A stretch of 64,000 nucleotides of DNA. It comes from Colletotrichum lupini (Eukaryota > Ascomycota > Sordariomycetes > Glomerellales > Glomerellaceae). The stretch lies in NCBI RefSeq assembly GCF_023278565.1, contig NC_064677.1, positions 1,116,001 to 1,180,000 of the forward strand, written 5' to 3'. A program made the translations under genes and the position numbers. A model generated the notes under the pieces. It worked only from the letters and a program-made list of their open reading frames with translations, had not been told where the DNA came from and searched no databases. The first letter of the stretch is position 1, and every line of letters starts with the position of its first letter. This document shows positions 1 to 11,332 of this stretch, one piece after another.

Positions 1-1
1 T

Positions 2-278
2 GGCGCTGGACAGTATTCCCTGGAGAAGGGATGTCGAACAGTGCACATCATGTTCATGTGCAGCGGCGTTCACCGTCAAGAGGTAAGAGACTGTAGGCTT
101 CAACCTTTACTACAAAGTACGGTTACTCACGGAAATGCAGGAGATTCCATATCTAAGCTACCCGATTGAAGATGTCAAGACATACTCAAAACTCGTGCGT
201 GACCGTCTTGGCTGGAAGCAGTCGGAACCCAACTTGGGATGGGTTGATTTGAAGTCTCCAGAGTACCTCCTAGAATAA
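2..278 (+). CDS. Partial phytanoyl-CoA dioxygenase-like protein (C-terminal fragment)
   Basis: The window opens inside a gene. Exons 2..82 and 141..278 flank a 58-bp intron (83..140, GTAAGA...TGCAG) and give 73 residues ending at TAA 276-278. The fragment starts GAGQYS, has an Arg 12 residues in (GCR), then an MFMCSG strand, a RQEE segment and a tail with LGWVDLKSPEYLL. This pattern resembles the C-terminus of fungal phytanoyl-CoA dioxygenase family enzymes (Fe(II)/2-oxoglutarate oxygenases). There the second iron His would sit just before GAG, outside the window, and the Arg binds 2-oxoglutarate. The substrate cannot be read from the fragment. The family match is from memory of its C-terminal pattern; the exon structure is seen directly. 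It could belong to primary or specialised metabolism. Confidence 0.6.
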
Positions 279-565
279 AGCTACAATAATGAGATAGTTA
301 ATACGATATTCTAAGTCACGGGTTTACCAACCTGTATGGTCCCGGGGTGACTGCGATAACCCTAAGGGTCCAGGCTCATTTTCGGTGACACATCAAGGTA
401 GCTAGCCGCAAGCACGAGGTTTCAGTTCCCGCGAGAAACGTCGAGAGGCAAATATTCCATGGCCTATTATGCAGTCAAAGTCTATTATGACAGCAAGCAA
501 GACGTCTAAGATGAGCCGCTCCAGAGGACCCTTTTGACCATGTCTACAGAGGTTTTATGGAAGAC

Positions 566-572
566 TATAAAA
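566..572 (+). promoter_or_regulatory. TATA-box-like element
   Basis: TATAAAA lies 114 bp upstream of the ATG of the small secreted protein at 680. The spacing would allow a short leader. It is a sequence match only; no other promoter element was identified in 279..679. Confidence 0.4.
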
Positions 573-679
573 TGGGACGGTGATCGCCTTTGAGTCATGA
601 AAACTTTTCCTCCTTCTTGCGTTTCCAATTTTCAAGCTATCCTCAGCTCGAAAGCCTAATCTTTGCCCACACTTCCAGC

Positions 680-1180
680 ATGAAGATTCACTCACTCCTC
701 TCCGCTGCTCTTCTCAGCGGCGTAATGGCCGCCCCAGCACCCACAGAAGACCAAACCGCAAAGATACCAGCGCGCATCTCTAGACAGACACTCTACAATA
801 TTCGAAAGGCCTGTCCGACATGCACCATCACAGCCACCCATGTTCTCCGCAGCAACTCAGATCCAAACTGTCCCGAGATCAACGACTGTTGCAGCGCCAA
901 GGCTCCGATAAGCTGTTACGAAGACGGCAAGTTCAACATCGCACAGAAATCTACACCAAAACGGGATCTCGAGCCGATAAGCAAAATTCAGAAGCGGCAG
1001 TGTCACCCCTGTTGCACCGATGGCGATGCTTGGCCACCGGAAAAGCGCGGACGCTGGTGGGGATGCAAGAACGTCCCGGGATTGGATTGCAGAAAGTGCA
1101 TGAGCCCCCCGGAATGGGAGTGGATTATTCCTGGGGGTGTTAATGAGAAAGAAAGGGAAGATACTGGAGACCTACCTTGA
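680..1180 (+). CDS. Small secreted cysteine-rich protein with Kex2-type sites
   Basis: Uninterrupted 166-aa protein. I chose the ATG at 680 because it begins a typical signal peptide (MKIHSLLSAALLSGVMA, cleavage near residues 17-18); the frame is open upstream to 590 but that extension would bury the signal. The mature part has 12 cysteines (45, 48, 64, 70, 71, 79, 108, 111, 112, 129, 137, 140). Three dibasic KR sites at 94-95, 105-106 and 122-123 would release DLEPISKIQ and QCHPCCTDGDAWPPE if cut by a Kex2 protease. The acidic tail (about 154-166) has no cysteine. No known family is recognised. Small size, high Cys content and secretion fit an effector-like or processed-peptide protein, which is inference. 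It stands alone, with a TATA-like box 114 bp upstream. Confidence 0.75.
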   Translation: MKIHSLLSAALLSGVMAAPAPTEDQTAKIPARISRQTLYNIRKACPTCTITATHVLRSNSDPNCPEINDCCSAKAPISCYEDGKFNIAQKSTPKRDLEPISKIQKRQCHPCCTDGDAWPPEKRGRWWGCKNVPGLDCRKCMSPPEWEWIIPGGVNEKEREDTGDLP

Positions 1181-1974
1181 GTCCTTGAGCATTCTCGAAC
1201 TCTATCACGTCGACAAAGGCATGATGCGTCACAGCCTCGAACGCGAGACACGACCGCACTTACACTGGAAGATCAGGGGGATGAGTTCAGCACAATTTAC
1301 TTGGATAAACATTATGTGTTTCGAGACTTGGCAAGACATATCGGTAGAGAGCGCTTAGTACGCACATGGTCAAAGTCAGTAAAACTTAGTCAACTTTCTG
1401 AAGTCCTTCCCAAATTCACAAGTCAAGGTTCAAAGCAAAACATTCGGCTCGATAACAGGCGTCGGGTATATTTCAGCCCTTATGCCTTCATTGTCCAAGC
1501 AGGTTTTTCTACTCCAAATAGCTATCTTCCCTTGAATTCTGTTGTTGAATTTGTCCGAGAAAATTTCTTTTAGCGACTCCACGCCCTCTTGATGGTTGAG
1601 TGACATCTGGGCCATGAGCACCTTTGCCACAATTCAATATTTTCAGTAGTGATGAGACTTCTGCTTATTGGTCACTGTTCCAAATGAAACAGTTATGACA
1701 GTTACTCAGCATTTCTCGATGGAAAAGGTTACAGAAGTGTCCATCGAGGCCGTAGATTCGGACAATTGGGTGATCGGGAATTGACTCACTGGTTCGGCTT
1801 TTAGACGCCACACTTTCCAAAAACAGTGGGTCCGATAGCGGCGCCACAGTTTCCGGCCCCAGTCAAACTCATCGACTTCCTCAAGTTCACTACACATATC
1901 TCAGTAGCTCATCTCGTCGTATTGCGGAATACCCTAACGTCAATTAACTCAATTGAAACCAGACAACATCAAAC
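1181..1974. other. Intergenic, no gene seen
   Basis: The stretch holds the presumed 3' region of the Cys-rich protein gene and the promoter of the proline gene. Short open frames on both strands lack domains or convincing splice extensions. I see no RNA gene or repeat. Confidence 0.5.
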
Positions 1975-2963
1975 ATGGCACCTGCTTTGGAGTCCAGCAA
2001 GATCGCCTTCATCGGTACGTCCCATGCAACACCAAACGACCACCCACGATGGCGGGGCTGACGCGGGGTATTCACAGGCGGCGGCAACATGGCCGCAGCG
2101 ATCATCGGAGGCCTGGTCGCAAAGGGCATCGACAAGCAAAACGTCAACGTCTCGGAGCCCTGGGATGTGAACCGTGAAAAGATGGCCGCTCTCGGCGTCA
2201 AGACCACCACATCCAACGCTGAGGCCTTTGTCGGCGCCGACATTGCCATCCTGGCAGTGAAGCCCCAGGTTGCAAAGGGCGTCTGCAACGAGCTCAGCAA
2301 GGCCGTCTCGGGCCAGGAGAAGGTGCCTGTAGTCGTCTCAATCGCCGCTGGTATCACCCTCGAGGCCCTGCAGAAGTGGCTGGCGCTCGACGACGGTCGG
2401 TCCCCGCACGTCGTGCGTGTCATGCCCAACACCCCTGCCCTAGTGGGCGAGGGCGCATCTGGTCTGTTCGCGGGCAGCGACGTGACCGAAGACGAGAAGA
2501 AGTTGACCGAGTCTCTCATGGCGAGCGTCAGTAAGGCGACGGAGTGGGTTGACAAGGAGGAGCTAATTGACGTTGTCACAGGCTTATCAGGTGAGTCATG
2601 CCCGGACACAGTGCATCAGTCGTCAGCGAAAGAGGACAAATCTAACAAAAGACCATAGGATCTGGCCCTGCATACTTCTTCGCCATGGTCGAGCATCTCA
2701 TTTCCAGCGCCGTTGGCCTTGGCCTCTCCCCCGAGCAGGCGAAGCGCTTGGCCACCCAGACCTGTCTCGGTGCCGGCAAGATGCTCGTCGAGTCCCCCGA
2801 GGAGCCCAGTCAGCTTCGCAAGAATGTCACCAGCCCCAACGGCACCACACATGCTGCTCTTCAGAGCTTCGAGGCATCCGGCTTCCAGGAGATTGTCAAC
2901 AAGGCTGTCAAGGCTGCAGCGGATCGCGGTGAGGAGCTCGGAAAGACTCTGGGCAACCAATAA
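1975..2963 (+). CDS. Pyrroline-5-carboxylate reductase
   Basis: Catalyses the last step of proline synthesis, NAD(P)H-dependent reduction of 1-pyrroline-5-carboxylate to L-proline (family of yeast Pro3 and bacterial ProC). Three exons, 1975..2014, 2078..2590 and 2659..2963, give 285 aa, the usual family length. The first intron (2015..2077) splits the dinucleotide-binding loop, restored as IAFIGGGNMA near the N-terminus (GxGxxA/G Rossmann motif). Further family marks are an AVKPQ segment, a VRVMPNTPALVGEG segment and, across the second intron (2591..2658), LSGSGPAYFFAMVEHL, the C-terminal helical domain signature. The third exon contains SPNGTT and ends EELGKTLGNQ. Phases match at both junctions. 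Expected to be cytosolic; no targeting sequence is seen. Confidence 0.95.
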
Positions 2964-5548
2964 GGCAGTTGGTCCGCAAGAAAAACTGCACTTTTTCCAG
3001 ATCTTTGGGACGCTATATTAAGGGCAACAAAAATTACGCTAGGTACGGGCTTAGACCTCAAAATGGGAGGGTTGGGTCTGGCAAGGTAGATACATGAATA
3101 GATGTCAAGATGACGACCAAAGCTCGCTTAACACCCAATCCAACGAATCTGATGATTCATGGATTCTGCAAGTGAGTTATTTGGTTGTGCCATTGCCCAA
3201 TTGCCACGTTTCTCTTCCTCGCACTTTAGCCCGATGCTCACCGTAAGGACTCGACAGGTCTAGTCGCGGGGGGCAGCAACATCAGTCCTATTCTTCACTC
3301 AGCGTGCTAGCTCCTTTGAAGATAAATCACAATCGGCTACAACACCAAAAGACCCAGAGATCCCTAGTCGGAACATTCAAATTTCAAATGGTGGCACTGC
3401 AACTGAGCAGCTTATCTGCCCTACCCAAAGGTGCCAACAGATCTCAGAGCCTTCAGCTCAGTTGTCATATCGCGAACCACCTGGCCATATCTCCTAAATC
3501 CCTATACGGCATAGATAATCCATCCCCGTGTGGTCTAGCTCGTGTCACATTCCAACCCCAAGACCGTCCAAATTGAAGACAATTGGTCAGGGTGTATGGA
3601 GTAGCTTAGTTGTATTTCGTATCCCAAAATTGACTTTGCTGTCTCAGTCGCCTGATACATTAACGTGCCCCTTAGCTGTCAAGGCTGTCTAGGGTGTGAC
3701 AGAAGAAGCCGTTCGTCGTGCCCTTACATTTTCGTGGCGACATGGAGCCACCACCGCCAAATCCCGTGACCATCTCGCAATGAGTCCATATGGGTTCTGA
3801 TGTCTCTTATTTCAAGACTTTGCTCTCAAGAGCCATTTTCTCGTTTGTAAGGTTGAATACTCTTTCTCTCCCAAAGATTCCAAGAACTCAGATTAGGTCA
3901 ATATTGCACCATCCTGTGTACATGCAGAATCAATGTGTCGATCGCTCGCAGGGTAAAGTTAACGTGGTTGCGAAAGTTGCGATGTTACCGTTGCTAAGCA
4001 AGCTAGCTAATGAAATGCTTATGATGCTAAGGACTGCACCATCCTCGTTGAATCGCATGCTGTCGATCCCTCTCTCTACGGGCGCAGCTCGATCGATACC
4101 GAGACTCAGGTACGGGTCTTGAGATCTTAACGTTTTGCCGTATCTACCTACTTTATGGTGGCTTTGCGCTAGAGACGTCCACATTCCCACCGTCCGCCTC
4201 ACGATCTGTCGCAGTGGAAAATCAGATACAAGGCGGTCGCGGCACGAAAAGTTCATAAAGTAATAAGAACTACACATACTGAATTACCAACGGTATTTCT
4301 TATGGAGCTTTTCTTCCGGTTGCTAATCAGCTTCATCTATGCAGGTGGCCGTCTATCAAGGGGGGGGGGGGGGTTACAATTTGCCCGTCGGTTGGCCGGC
4401 AGTCAAGGATGATGAGCGGGATCATCCGTTCATGTAGCGATTCGACAGGCTTTCACGGTGCCAAGACGTTTTCAAGAATCTTCGTCCCAGCAAAAGTATA
4501 CTTGGCTCACTGGGTAATCAACATGTTGCACTTTAATTCAGTTCTTCAACACTTGTGGCGCGGAGTGGGTTTTTGGCGGCCACGTTCACGACTCATCCAT
4601 AGGTACTAGCGGAGGATTGTTGAGGGTATGAACGCGCGGCATTGGTTCTCTTAAGGTATGCATACAAGGTTGCCGATATTATTCGACAGCCTCACACGCC
4701 TCTCATTGCAACTCAAGACCGGAAGAACGGTTTGCCGTGGCAGTGGCTTTTTTACATCTCTCGGCCTATACATAAGATGCGATGTGGGTTACATGAATGT
4801 GGACCTCCTCTCCCACCGGCGCCTGAGACACGTTTAGAACGCAGGGTGCTGATCCACAGGGCGGGATGGGATGGCAGAGTTACAATTTCGGGACAAGATC
4901 ATCGCCTTTTTACAGGATGGGAGAACTTGGCAAGGCATCGGCGTTGGGCCTGGATCGGGGCCGCAGTCTTGGGGTAGTGGTGTGCGGAGGTCAGTCAAGA
5001 CTCTGAGACCGCCCCTTTGGCTTAGTGTAAGTTCTCAAAACTTTCAGATTCCTTCTGTAAGTTCCTATATGTGTAGGCTCAACAACTCATTGGAAGGGAA
5101 CAGAACTGCGAGTGTCCCTTGTCCAGTCACAAACGGGAGGCTGGCTAGGGCGAGGGAAATGGGGTTGCTCCACCTGAAGGAATCGCCTTTGACAAAAGCA
5201 GAGTCGCTTGCGACATTCTGCAGCAAGCAGGGGTTCTCTGCCTTAGTGTCTCTATTCTTGGGTCGCCTCTTTCACAAATTCAAAGTTTGTGCCGAACTTC
5301 GCCATCAGTCTGCGCTTATGGTGATGAAGATATGGTCATGATGGATCTCTTACGCTTAGGGAAGTTGTCAAATTTGAGGATACGAGGAGAATGTGTTGCT
5401 TAAAAAACAAGTACTACTGTAGTAGGGTTCCGAAGGAGTTCCCTCTATGTATCCTCCGCCGTGTGATTGCCCCAGAAACTCCATGTCCCTGATGTTACAC
5501 CGCTTTGTGTAAGTATGCCCAAAATGCAAAATTCGTAGTCTCGTAGCC
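2964..5548. other. Gene-poor intergenic stretch
   Basis: About 2.6 kb between the 3' ends of the proline gene (+) and the kinase (-). Open frames here (for example 4871..5341) have no recognisable domain and no consistent splice partner. A run of 14 G lies at 4360..4373. I see no RNA gene or intact mobile element. Confidence 0.5.
4360..4373. repeat. Poly-G tract (G14)
   Basis: Fourteen consecutive G residues. Such runs are prone to sequencing and assembly length error, and the true length may differ. Confidence 0.9.
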
Positions 5549-6589
5549 CTAGCACAATTGCTTGCGCCAAAATTCAACCACCTCGTTCAACTCAGGCCGG
5601 TTGTTAGGGTCCCTCTCAACACACCACATGACCAAGTCTTGCCACTCCTTCGGGACGTCCATCGCCATCGCCGTCCATACCGTAGGGTCGGGGGATTGCT
5701 CAACCTGCTCGAGCAGCATCCACATCGTCCTGCCCAGACTGAACACCTCCGCCAGCTCTGCGGCCCGGGGGCACGTCGTCTTCCACTCCGGAAGGACGTT
5801 CCAGTCCGGAAATCCCCACTTCTGATTTCTCCGCGGCGCGCCGGTGTGGGGGGTATAAATGACCACCGGCTTACCGTTCGCGCCGGTGGAAACGGACGAC
5901 TCTTCGGCCTCTTGGTCGATGGTTACCTCGGGTGGATGCGTAAACATAGAGAACCCGCTCTGCTCCCAGTCGATGAGTCGGAGGTCGTTGTAGTCGTCGA
6001 CGAGGATGTTGCCGGGTTTCAGGTCCATGTGGAAGCTCTCGGCGACCTGGTGGGTATGCTGGATCGCGAGGGCCATCTGGTAGCACCACTTGGCCTTGAG
6101 ACCTAGTGGGAGACGGTGTCCGGCTCTATTGGCGCGCATGACCTGCTCGTCCACCGAGTCTTTGCTCATGACCGGTTGAAGGAAGCCGCAGATGCGGTAC
6201 TTCTCGTCCCCGTCCTGCACGACGACGAGAACCTTGGGGCAGGGCATGATGTTCGGGTGGGGCGGTAGGGTGCACAAGGTGCGGATCTCGTGGAGAAGGG
6301 TCTTTTCTTGGTGTTCCTTAAAGTCTTTGCTGTCTCGCTTGTACTGGTCAAAGTCCATCCCCTTGAAGACGAAGGTGCCCTGTGGGGTAAGGCCGGAGGC
6401 TTTCTTAGTGACAATCCTTGCTCCCGTCTTGCCGGGGAGGGACCCGAGAATTTCGAGGTCGGCGAAATCCACAAGCTGGAAGTCTGTCGGGCGAGCGGTT
6501 TTGCCGAGGCTTGCAAGGAACTTGTCGAAAGGTGTGAGTTGGCTGATGTAGTGTTCCCTGATGGGAGAGATCTCGCTTGCGACGGCCAT
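5549..6589 (-). CDS. Divergent protein-kinase-fold protein
   Basis: Single-exon 346-aa protein with a kinase-like C-terminal two thirds. The catalytic loop is HMDLKPGN (187-194), so Asp189, Lys191 and Asn194 are kept. The metal-binding motif is LIDWEQ (205-210): Asp207 is present, but the usual DFG is DWE. Lys76 in FVFKGMD and Glu101 in LLHEIRTL are candidates for the ATP-site Lys-Glu pair. No clear glycine-rich loop is seen. A late segment EVFSLGRTMWMLLEQ fits the F-helix region, and RDPNNRPELNEVVEFW fits the last kinase helix. It may be an active atypical Ser/Thr kinase or a pseudokinase; target and pathway are unknown. It resembles lone fungal kinase-like proteins with accessory distribution. 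It stands isolated between two gene-poor stretches. Confidence 0.75.
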   Translation of the reverse strand: MAVASEISPIREHYISQLTPFDKFLASLGKTARPTDFQLVDFADLEILGSLPGKTGARIVTKKASGLTPQGTFVFKGMDFDQYKRDSKDFKEHQEKTLLHEIRTLCTLPPHPNIMPCPKVLVVVQDGDEKYRICGFLQPVMSKDSVDEQVMRANRAGHRLPLGLKAKWCYQMALAIQHTHQVAESFHMDLKPGNILVDDYNDLRLIDWEQSGFSMFTHPPEVTIDQEAEESSVSTGANGKPVVIYTPHTGAPRRNQKWGFPDWNVLPEWKTTCPRAAELAEVFSLGRTMWMLLEQVEQSPDPTVWTAMAMDVPKEWQDLVMWCVERDPNNRPELNEVVEFWRKQLC

Positions 6590-7809
6590 TGTAAGTAATA
6601 TTGGATATAGTCTATCGAAAAGGTTGAGATTCCTACTCCTAGAAGAGTTCGGCCTGTGAAGTCGAAAAAAAGTCGTTTTTTTTTATTTTCCAAAATAGGT
6701 TCTCTAATAAGAACGGTGAATGAGTATTGCGATTCACCAAAGAGACGAAGCTGAATAGAACGGTCGAGTTGGGACGGAGGACTACATGTAAACTGGAAGA
6801 CTTGAGGGTTAATACCTTTGACCCATCATCAACTCTGATTGGGTGTCAACTCGAGCCTGCCACGGTTGTGAGTCCCATCTCAACTGATGGTAGCATTTGC
6901 AAGGCTCTCTTTTCTTCTTCCACTGATTGACAAAGTCCCTGTCGAGAATGGTCAAGGGAGCGAGGCAACTTCGGTGAATGAGGGAAAGGGTCCCGGTAGA
7001 TGCGATTGGGGGTATCGATTGCATTTGAAAGTCGTTACGGGAGCGCACGGTGAATGTGCTCCGGGACCATTCCAGACCCCTTTTTCCAACTCCTGGTGTG
7101 AGACTTGAGAAAGAGAAAGGAATTTTTGAGATATTCTGAAGAAAAGCGATATCACTGCCACTATTCTTTCTGTCACCCCGGCTAACCCAAAGCCCTAGGG
7201 TCTAGCTTGGGACATTACCTACATGTATGATGCTTCGTCAACGATGTCTTACCTCGCTCTCGCCCATCCTGGTCATCTGACCGGGCAAGAAGTGAGGCGG
7301 GCGTGAGATGATATCACGAACGCCATCATCCACGAGAAAGAGTCGACCGAATCCATGCGCGGGCAGGATGCATGCCACTAGGCGGGTGGTGATTGGTGGC
7401 ATCCCGCAAAGTGGCAGGGTGCGTGCTTCTTCATCCCTCACATTCGATATCTGACAGGTAAGAAAATCCTCCGTCCGGGAAGGGTACGGCCCTAGCGGGC
7501 TGGCGGGAGATCAGATATCACGAAATACCTCGTGTGCCTGTTGGCAGAAAAGAAGACAGACAAGGGGAGAGAAGGAAAAGAAGGGTGTGGCCATCCTTAC
7601 CCAGGATCCCCCGGCACGCCAGAGCGGCCAGACACCCGCTGTCGAAAATGGGTAAAGGCGTAGGCAATACCATGCAGGCGGCAGATCGGAAGCGCTTTGG
7701 ATGGTTCCCGGAGGGGCTTAGCCATGCGTGCCATGCTGTTTAAGTCACATCCATCGATGCGTGACGTAAGACACTGGCATGAGACAATAGGGACGCTACA
7801 GGTAGGGGG

Positions 7810-7821
7810 GCGCGCGCGCGC
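7810..7821. repeat. (GC)6 alternating tract
   Basis: Twelve bases of strict G/C alternation in a non-coding stretch. Pure GC alternation of this kind can adopt left-handed DNA under supercoiling; whether it does so here is unknown. Confidence 0.8.
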
Positions 7822-10800
7822 TGTGAGTGAGCCTGTACTCCGTACCAAGTAGGTCTTGCAAACTGAGGAGTTCAGGTGAGCGAGGTGAGTCGACTGGCGA
7901 TCTTGCCGGATGGAGGCCGAGGGCTGAACGTCATTGGGGGGTTGAGGGTCGGACATGGGTTCAGATTTATTGACATGTGCCGCGGGAGCGCTTCGACCGG
8001 GGTGAAAACCCATTTTGCCAGTTGATTTGTAGGTATGTATGTACATAGACGAACATGCGGGTTTGTGTTTGCTCGGACGGTGTCTCCGGGCTGGCTGAAC
8101 ACACAACGTTGAGGAGGCGTCCCCCCAATGCCTGTCTTAGCTTACCGGCGGTGGTATGATGAGGCGTATTTCGAGCATGTCATTGAGACAATCGCAGGTG
8201 AGATGGGGGATGTGATATGATATGATGGATCATGGGGGGAGGCCGGGGTTGGACTTTGGAGGGGAGGGAAAATGTGAGATGAGAATGGTCCATGTCGGCT
8301 CCCAGCCCGTTCCCACAGAAAAAAGGAGGTTATCGGGGCGATCGCCGATGTCCAATCGCTGTGGGGTGTCCTGCCGGATAACTCCATAGATTGACCCCGA
8401 ACCAACTTGAACCCTCGCCGATCGTCCCATCTAATGTTTGTGAGGTGACAGTCTAGCGGGAGCACCCTCCCTCCAGGCTCGACCGGGGAGAACACCCCTT
8501 GCCTTCCGTGAAGTGGAGGATGGTGCTTACGCTCGGGTTGGCAGTTGATGATGTCTCACAGAGATCCGGCCAGCTGCCAGCCAAACCACATGGGTTACAC
8601 TGCGCCCTTCCACTGGTAAAGTGACTGCCGAAATCGGGCCGTATGTCTTTCTCGGAAGGTCGCGGTCGAGATGAAGACGGTTGGGCTAGCCATCTACTGC
8701 CCTATTGTAAGTGGTCGAGTATAGTAGTATCCCATTCTGGCCCCCCTTTCAAACCACCTTTCAAACTTCAAAGTCACCCTGAACCCCAGACCTTGAGCGA
8801 AGAATTTCTTCTTTTTCCCCTATGCCGCCCCGGTAATTCTGTCTGATTTCTGTTCCGAGTCGCACAAAAGAAATCGCCAGAGACAATACAGCTCGGAGAG
8901 AATGCACTAGTGCGATACTCGAACATTGTTCCGAAGTCACAGGGTCAAAGCGAAAGCGGGCGCCAAAATCAGACCTGGTCACTAATTTGACAACCAGCGG
9001 GGCTTATTCCCGGCTCACTCAAATACTCAACCAGGCCATGTTGGCCTCTAATGTGTTGGTACTTTGGGGACTGGAAATCATATTCGCCTGTTTACAAAGG
9101 CTCCAAAGTGTCTTTCAACCTGGCTGTTCTCCCGGTCAAGAAGGATGCATAATCCCTGAAGAGTCAATGCCGCAATGCGTCTTGGCAAGACACAGCTCGT
9201 CCCAGTATCACCACGAAGCAAATCAGAATTGATATTGCCTCCAAGTCAAAGGGATCTGTGTGGAATGATACGGCGGCTGGACTACACAGAAAGGGGCAAT
9301 CATCTCGCCTCAACCTTTCTATAGACTCTCTTCACTGGTTCCGGTATTTTTCCGCCAGCCCTCTGGTTCCAAAGTTGGGAAATCTGATGGACGTATTGAC
9401 ACCCCGTTACACTGAAGCTTTCGTGATTGGAGAGGTATCAAAGGGGTCTTGTTATCATGGCAGAGGCCCGAGAACTCGATTGAAGATCATCATAAAGCAA
9501 TTACCTGATGCGGATGGGCAAGTACCACTTTGTTGGGGACCCCTGAGAAGGCTCTGGCAGGCATGCACCGATGCTGACAAACTGCACTGTCATAGTCCCA
9601 GAGATCTGTCGGCGCCGAGCTTCCAGTCTTCAATACGTGTGGCTGTCCCTGATGCTCGGTCCTTCGCATCAATAGAGACTAACTAATGTGGACAGCAAGC
9701 ACCTCACGACTCGACTTGGCAAAGCGTGCCAAAGTATCAAGAATCGTACGGGAGGGATAGCTCCCTCGTATTCCTAGGGCTAGGTGGCACGTCAATCTTA
9801 CCTTAATCTGAACTTTTGGGGCAGAGTCTCAGAAACTTGGAAAGCTCGGATGTGACGGGCTGGCCCGCGTTTGCGGTTGACAGCGGGAACCAAAAGCAGC
9901 ACCCCCTTCTTAACTGGGCTGGAAGGCGATCTGAGATTTTTCGCACGAAATACGTGACTAGGTTACATGACTGGCTTCAAGCTTCGCTACATTTGGGTAG
10001 CATTGTAGTATTCACGGATAGAGTTCAGAGTCCGTAAACTACCAAGCCAATTGCTCGTATAGTACTGGAGCAATTTCTATCACTTTCATGCAACCAAATT
10101 ACGAGTGCTCAAGCCTCAATAACGATTTCATCTCAGGCAAGTCAGTAAGCTTCTTCAATGAATGTGACCATCAATGGGGCGATTGGTACTTGTTCCATTC
10201 TTGATGTAGAAATCTGGAACAAGACCACATATTAAACGGCCATATAAAGTTGATAGTAAAACCAAACGACCAATACATGTTCTTGCTCCACAGATTTCCA
10301 TTGTCGACGCTCTAGCTGACATTCATCGGGCACTCGTCAAACGATAAAACCAAGTACTTAACTCAGATTAATTGCCTAGAGTTGAGTATTTGCGATTGTG
10401 ACTGCCGGCCACGTTAGGCACAAAAAGTCTACCTAGACGTCACGTAAGGTAGTTGCTGGCTTCACATCATGGATACCAGATAGTAACATAGAAGTTGAGT
10501 TATCGGAAGGTGGGTGGCAATCCGCTTGTTTCGAAAATGCTAGAAAAGCAACCTCGCGGAAGAGGCTTATGAGTGATGGGATGAACTGCCTGCATACATC
10601 TCACTTGAGTAGAAGGAGTACATGAATGAGTGTTATCATTACCAACAGCACGTTCGGATGTCGAGCTCTATCAATCAATCCGAAGATGCCGTTGAGTCAG
10701 AAGCCAGTCCTGGAGTGTCGCTCGCCGAAGCCGCCGAAGCCGGATTAATACCCGAACCCGAGGATTCCACAGTTGCCGACGGGATTGTGGGGTCCGGCGC

Positions 10801-11308
10801 CGAAGCTGGTGTTTTTGAAGAATGTATGTACGGATATAAGGTGTGACAACACCGCAGAGGTTACCGCAAGAGGTATCAAGATAGTCTTTGCACAGCATTT
10901 CTTTTTCTGAGAAGAGCATGCGGGAGTGAGATCTCTTCAGTTTATCTGAAGCACCTAGCCCGGATGTACCTTATGTAGCATTGTCACACTCACACCGAAT
11001 TCATGGGATGAGATGTACCTTGCATTGCTCCTCGATCCTCTACGATCCTTCAAGACCAATTGCCGGCACTTTCATGTCTGACGGAGAAAAAAAGAAGGAG
11101 TGGGTGAGTGAACGAGTGGGCAGAATCGGCAAGTTTGGGGAAAAGCCGTGAGAGGCCGGGCGGCATGCCGTGGCCCCGCAGCGAACCCCGGCGCCAGTGC
11201 CCACCACTTGTTCTCCGGTCCAAGTGCAACCTTCCCGAAGAGGAATGCACCTGTGCAAGCTCGTCTTGGCCTTCACTTGGCTTTCATCGCGTCAATTTCT
11301 TTTCTTCC

Positions 11309-11332
11309 ACACACACACACACGCGCGCGCGC
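11309..11332. repeat. (AC)n-(GC)n compound microsatellite
   Basis: About seven AC units run directly into about five CG units, some 585 bp upstream of the DPP IV start. The tract is fully alternating purine-pyrimidine. Confidence 0.85.

Noticed and set aside
4871..5341. 156-codon plus-strand frame
   Set aside because: Composition and lack of motifs suggest chance; no flanking exon found.
7597..8106. 169-codon minus-strand frame
   Set aside because: No domain or signal, odd composition, and no plausible splice partner.
9258..9686. 142-codon plus-strand frame
   Set aside because: No recognisable motif and surrounded by non-coding sequence.
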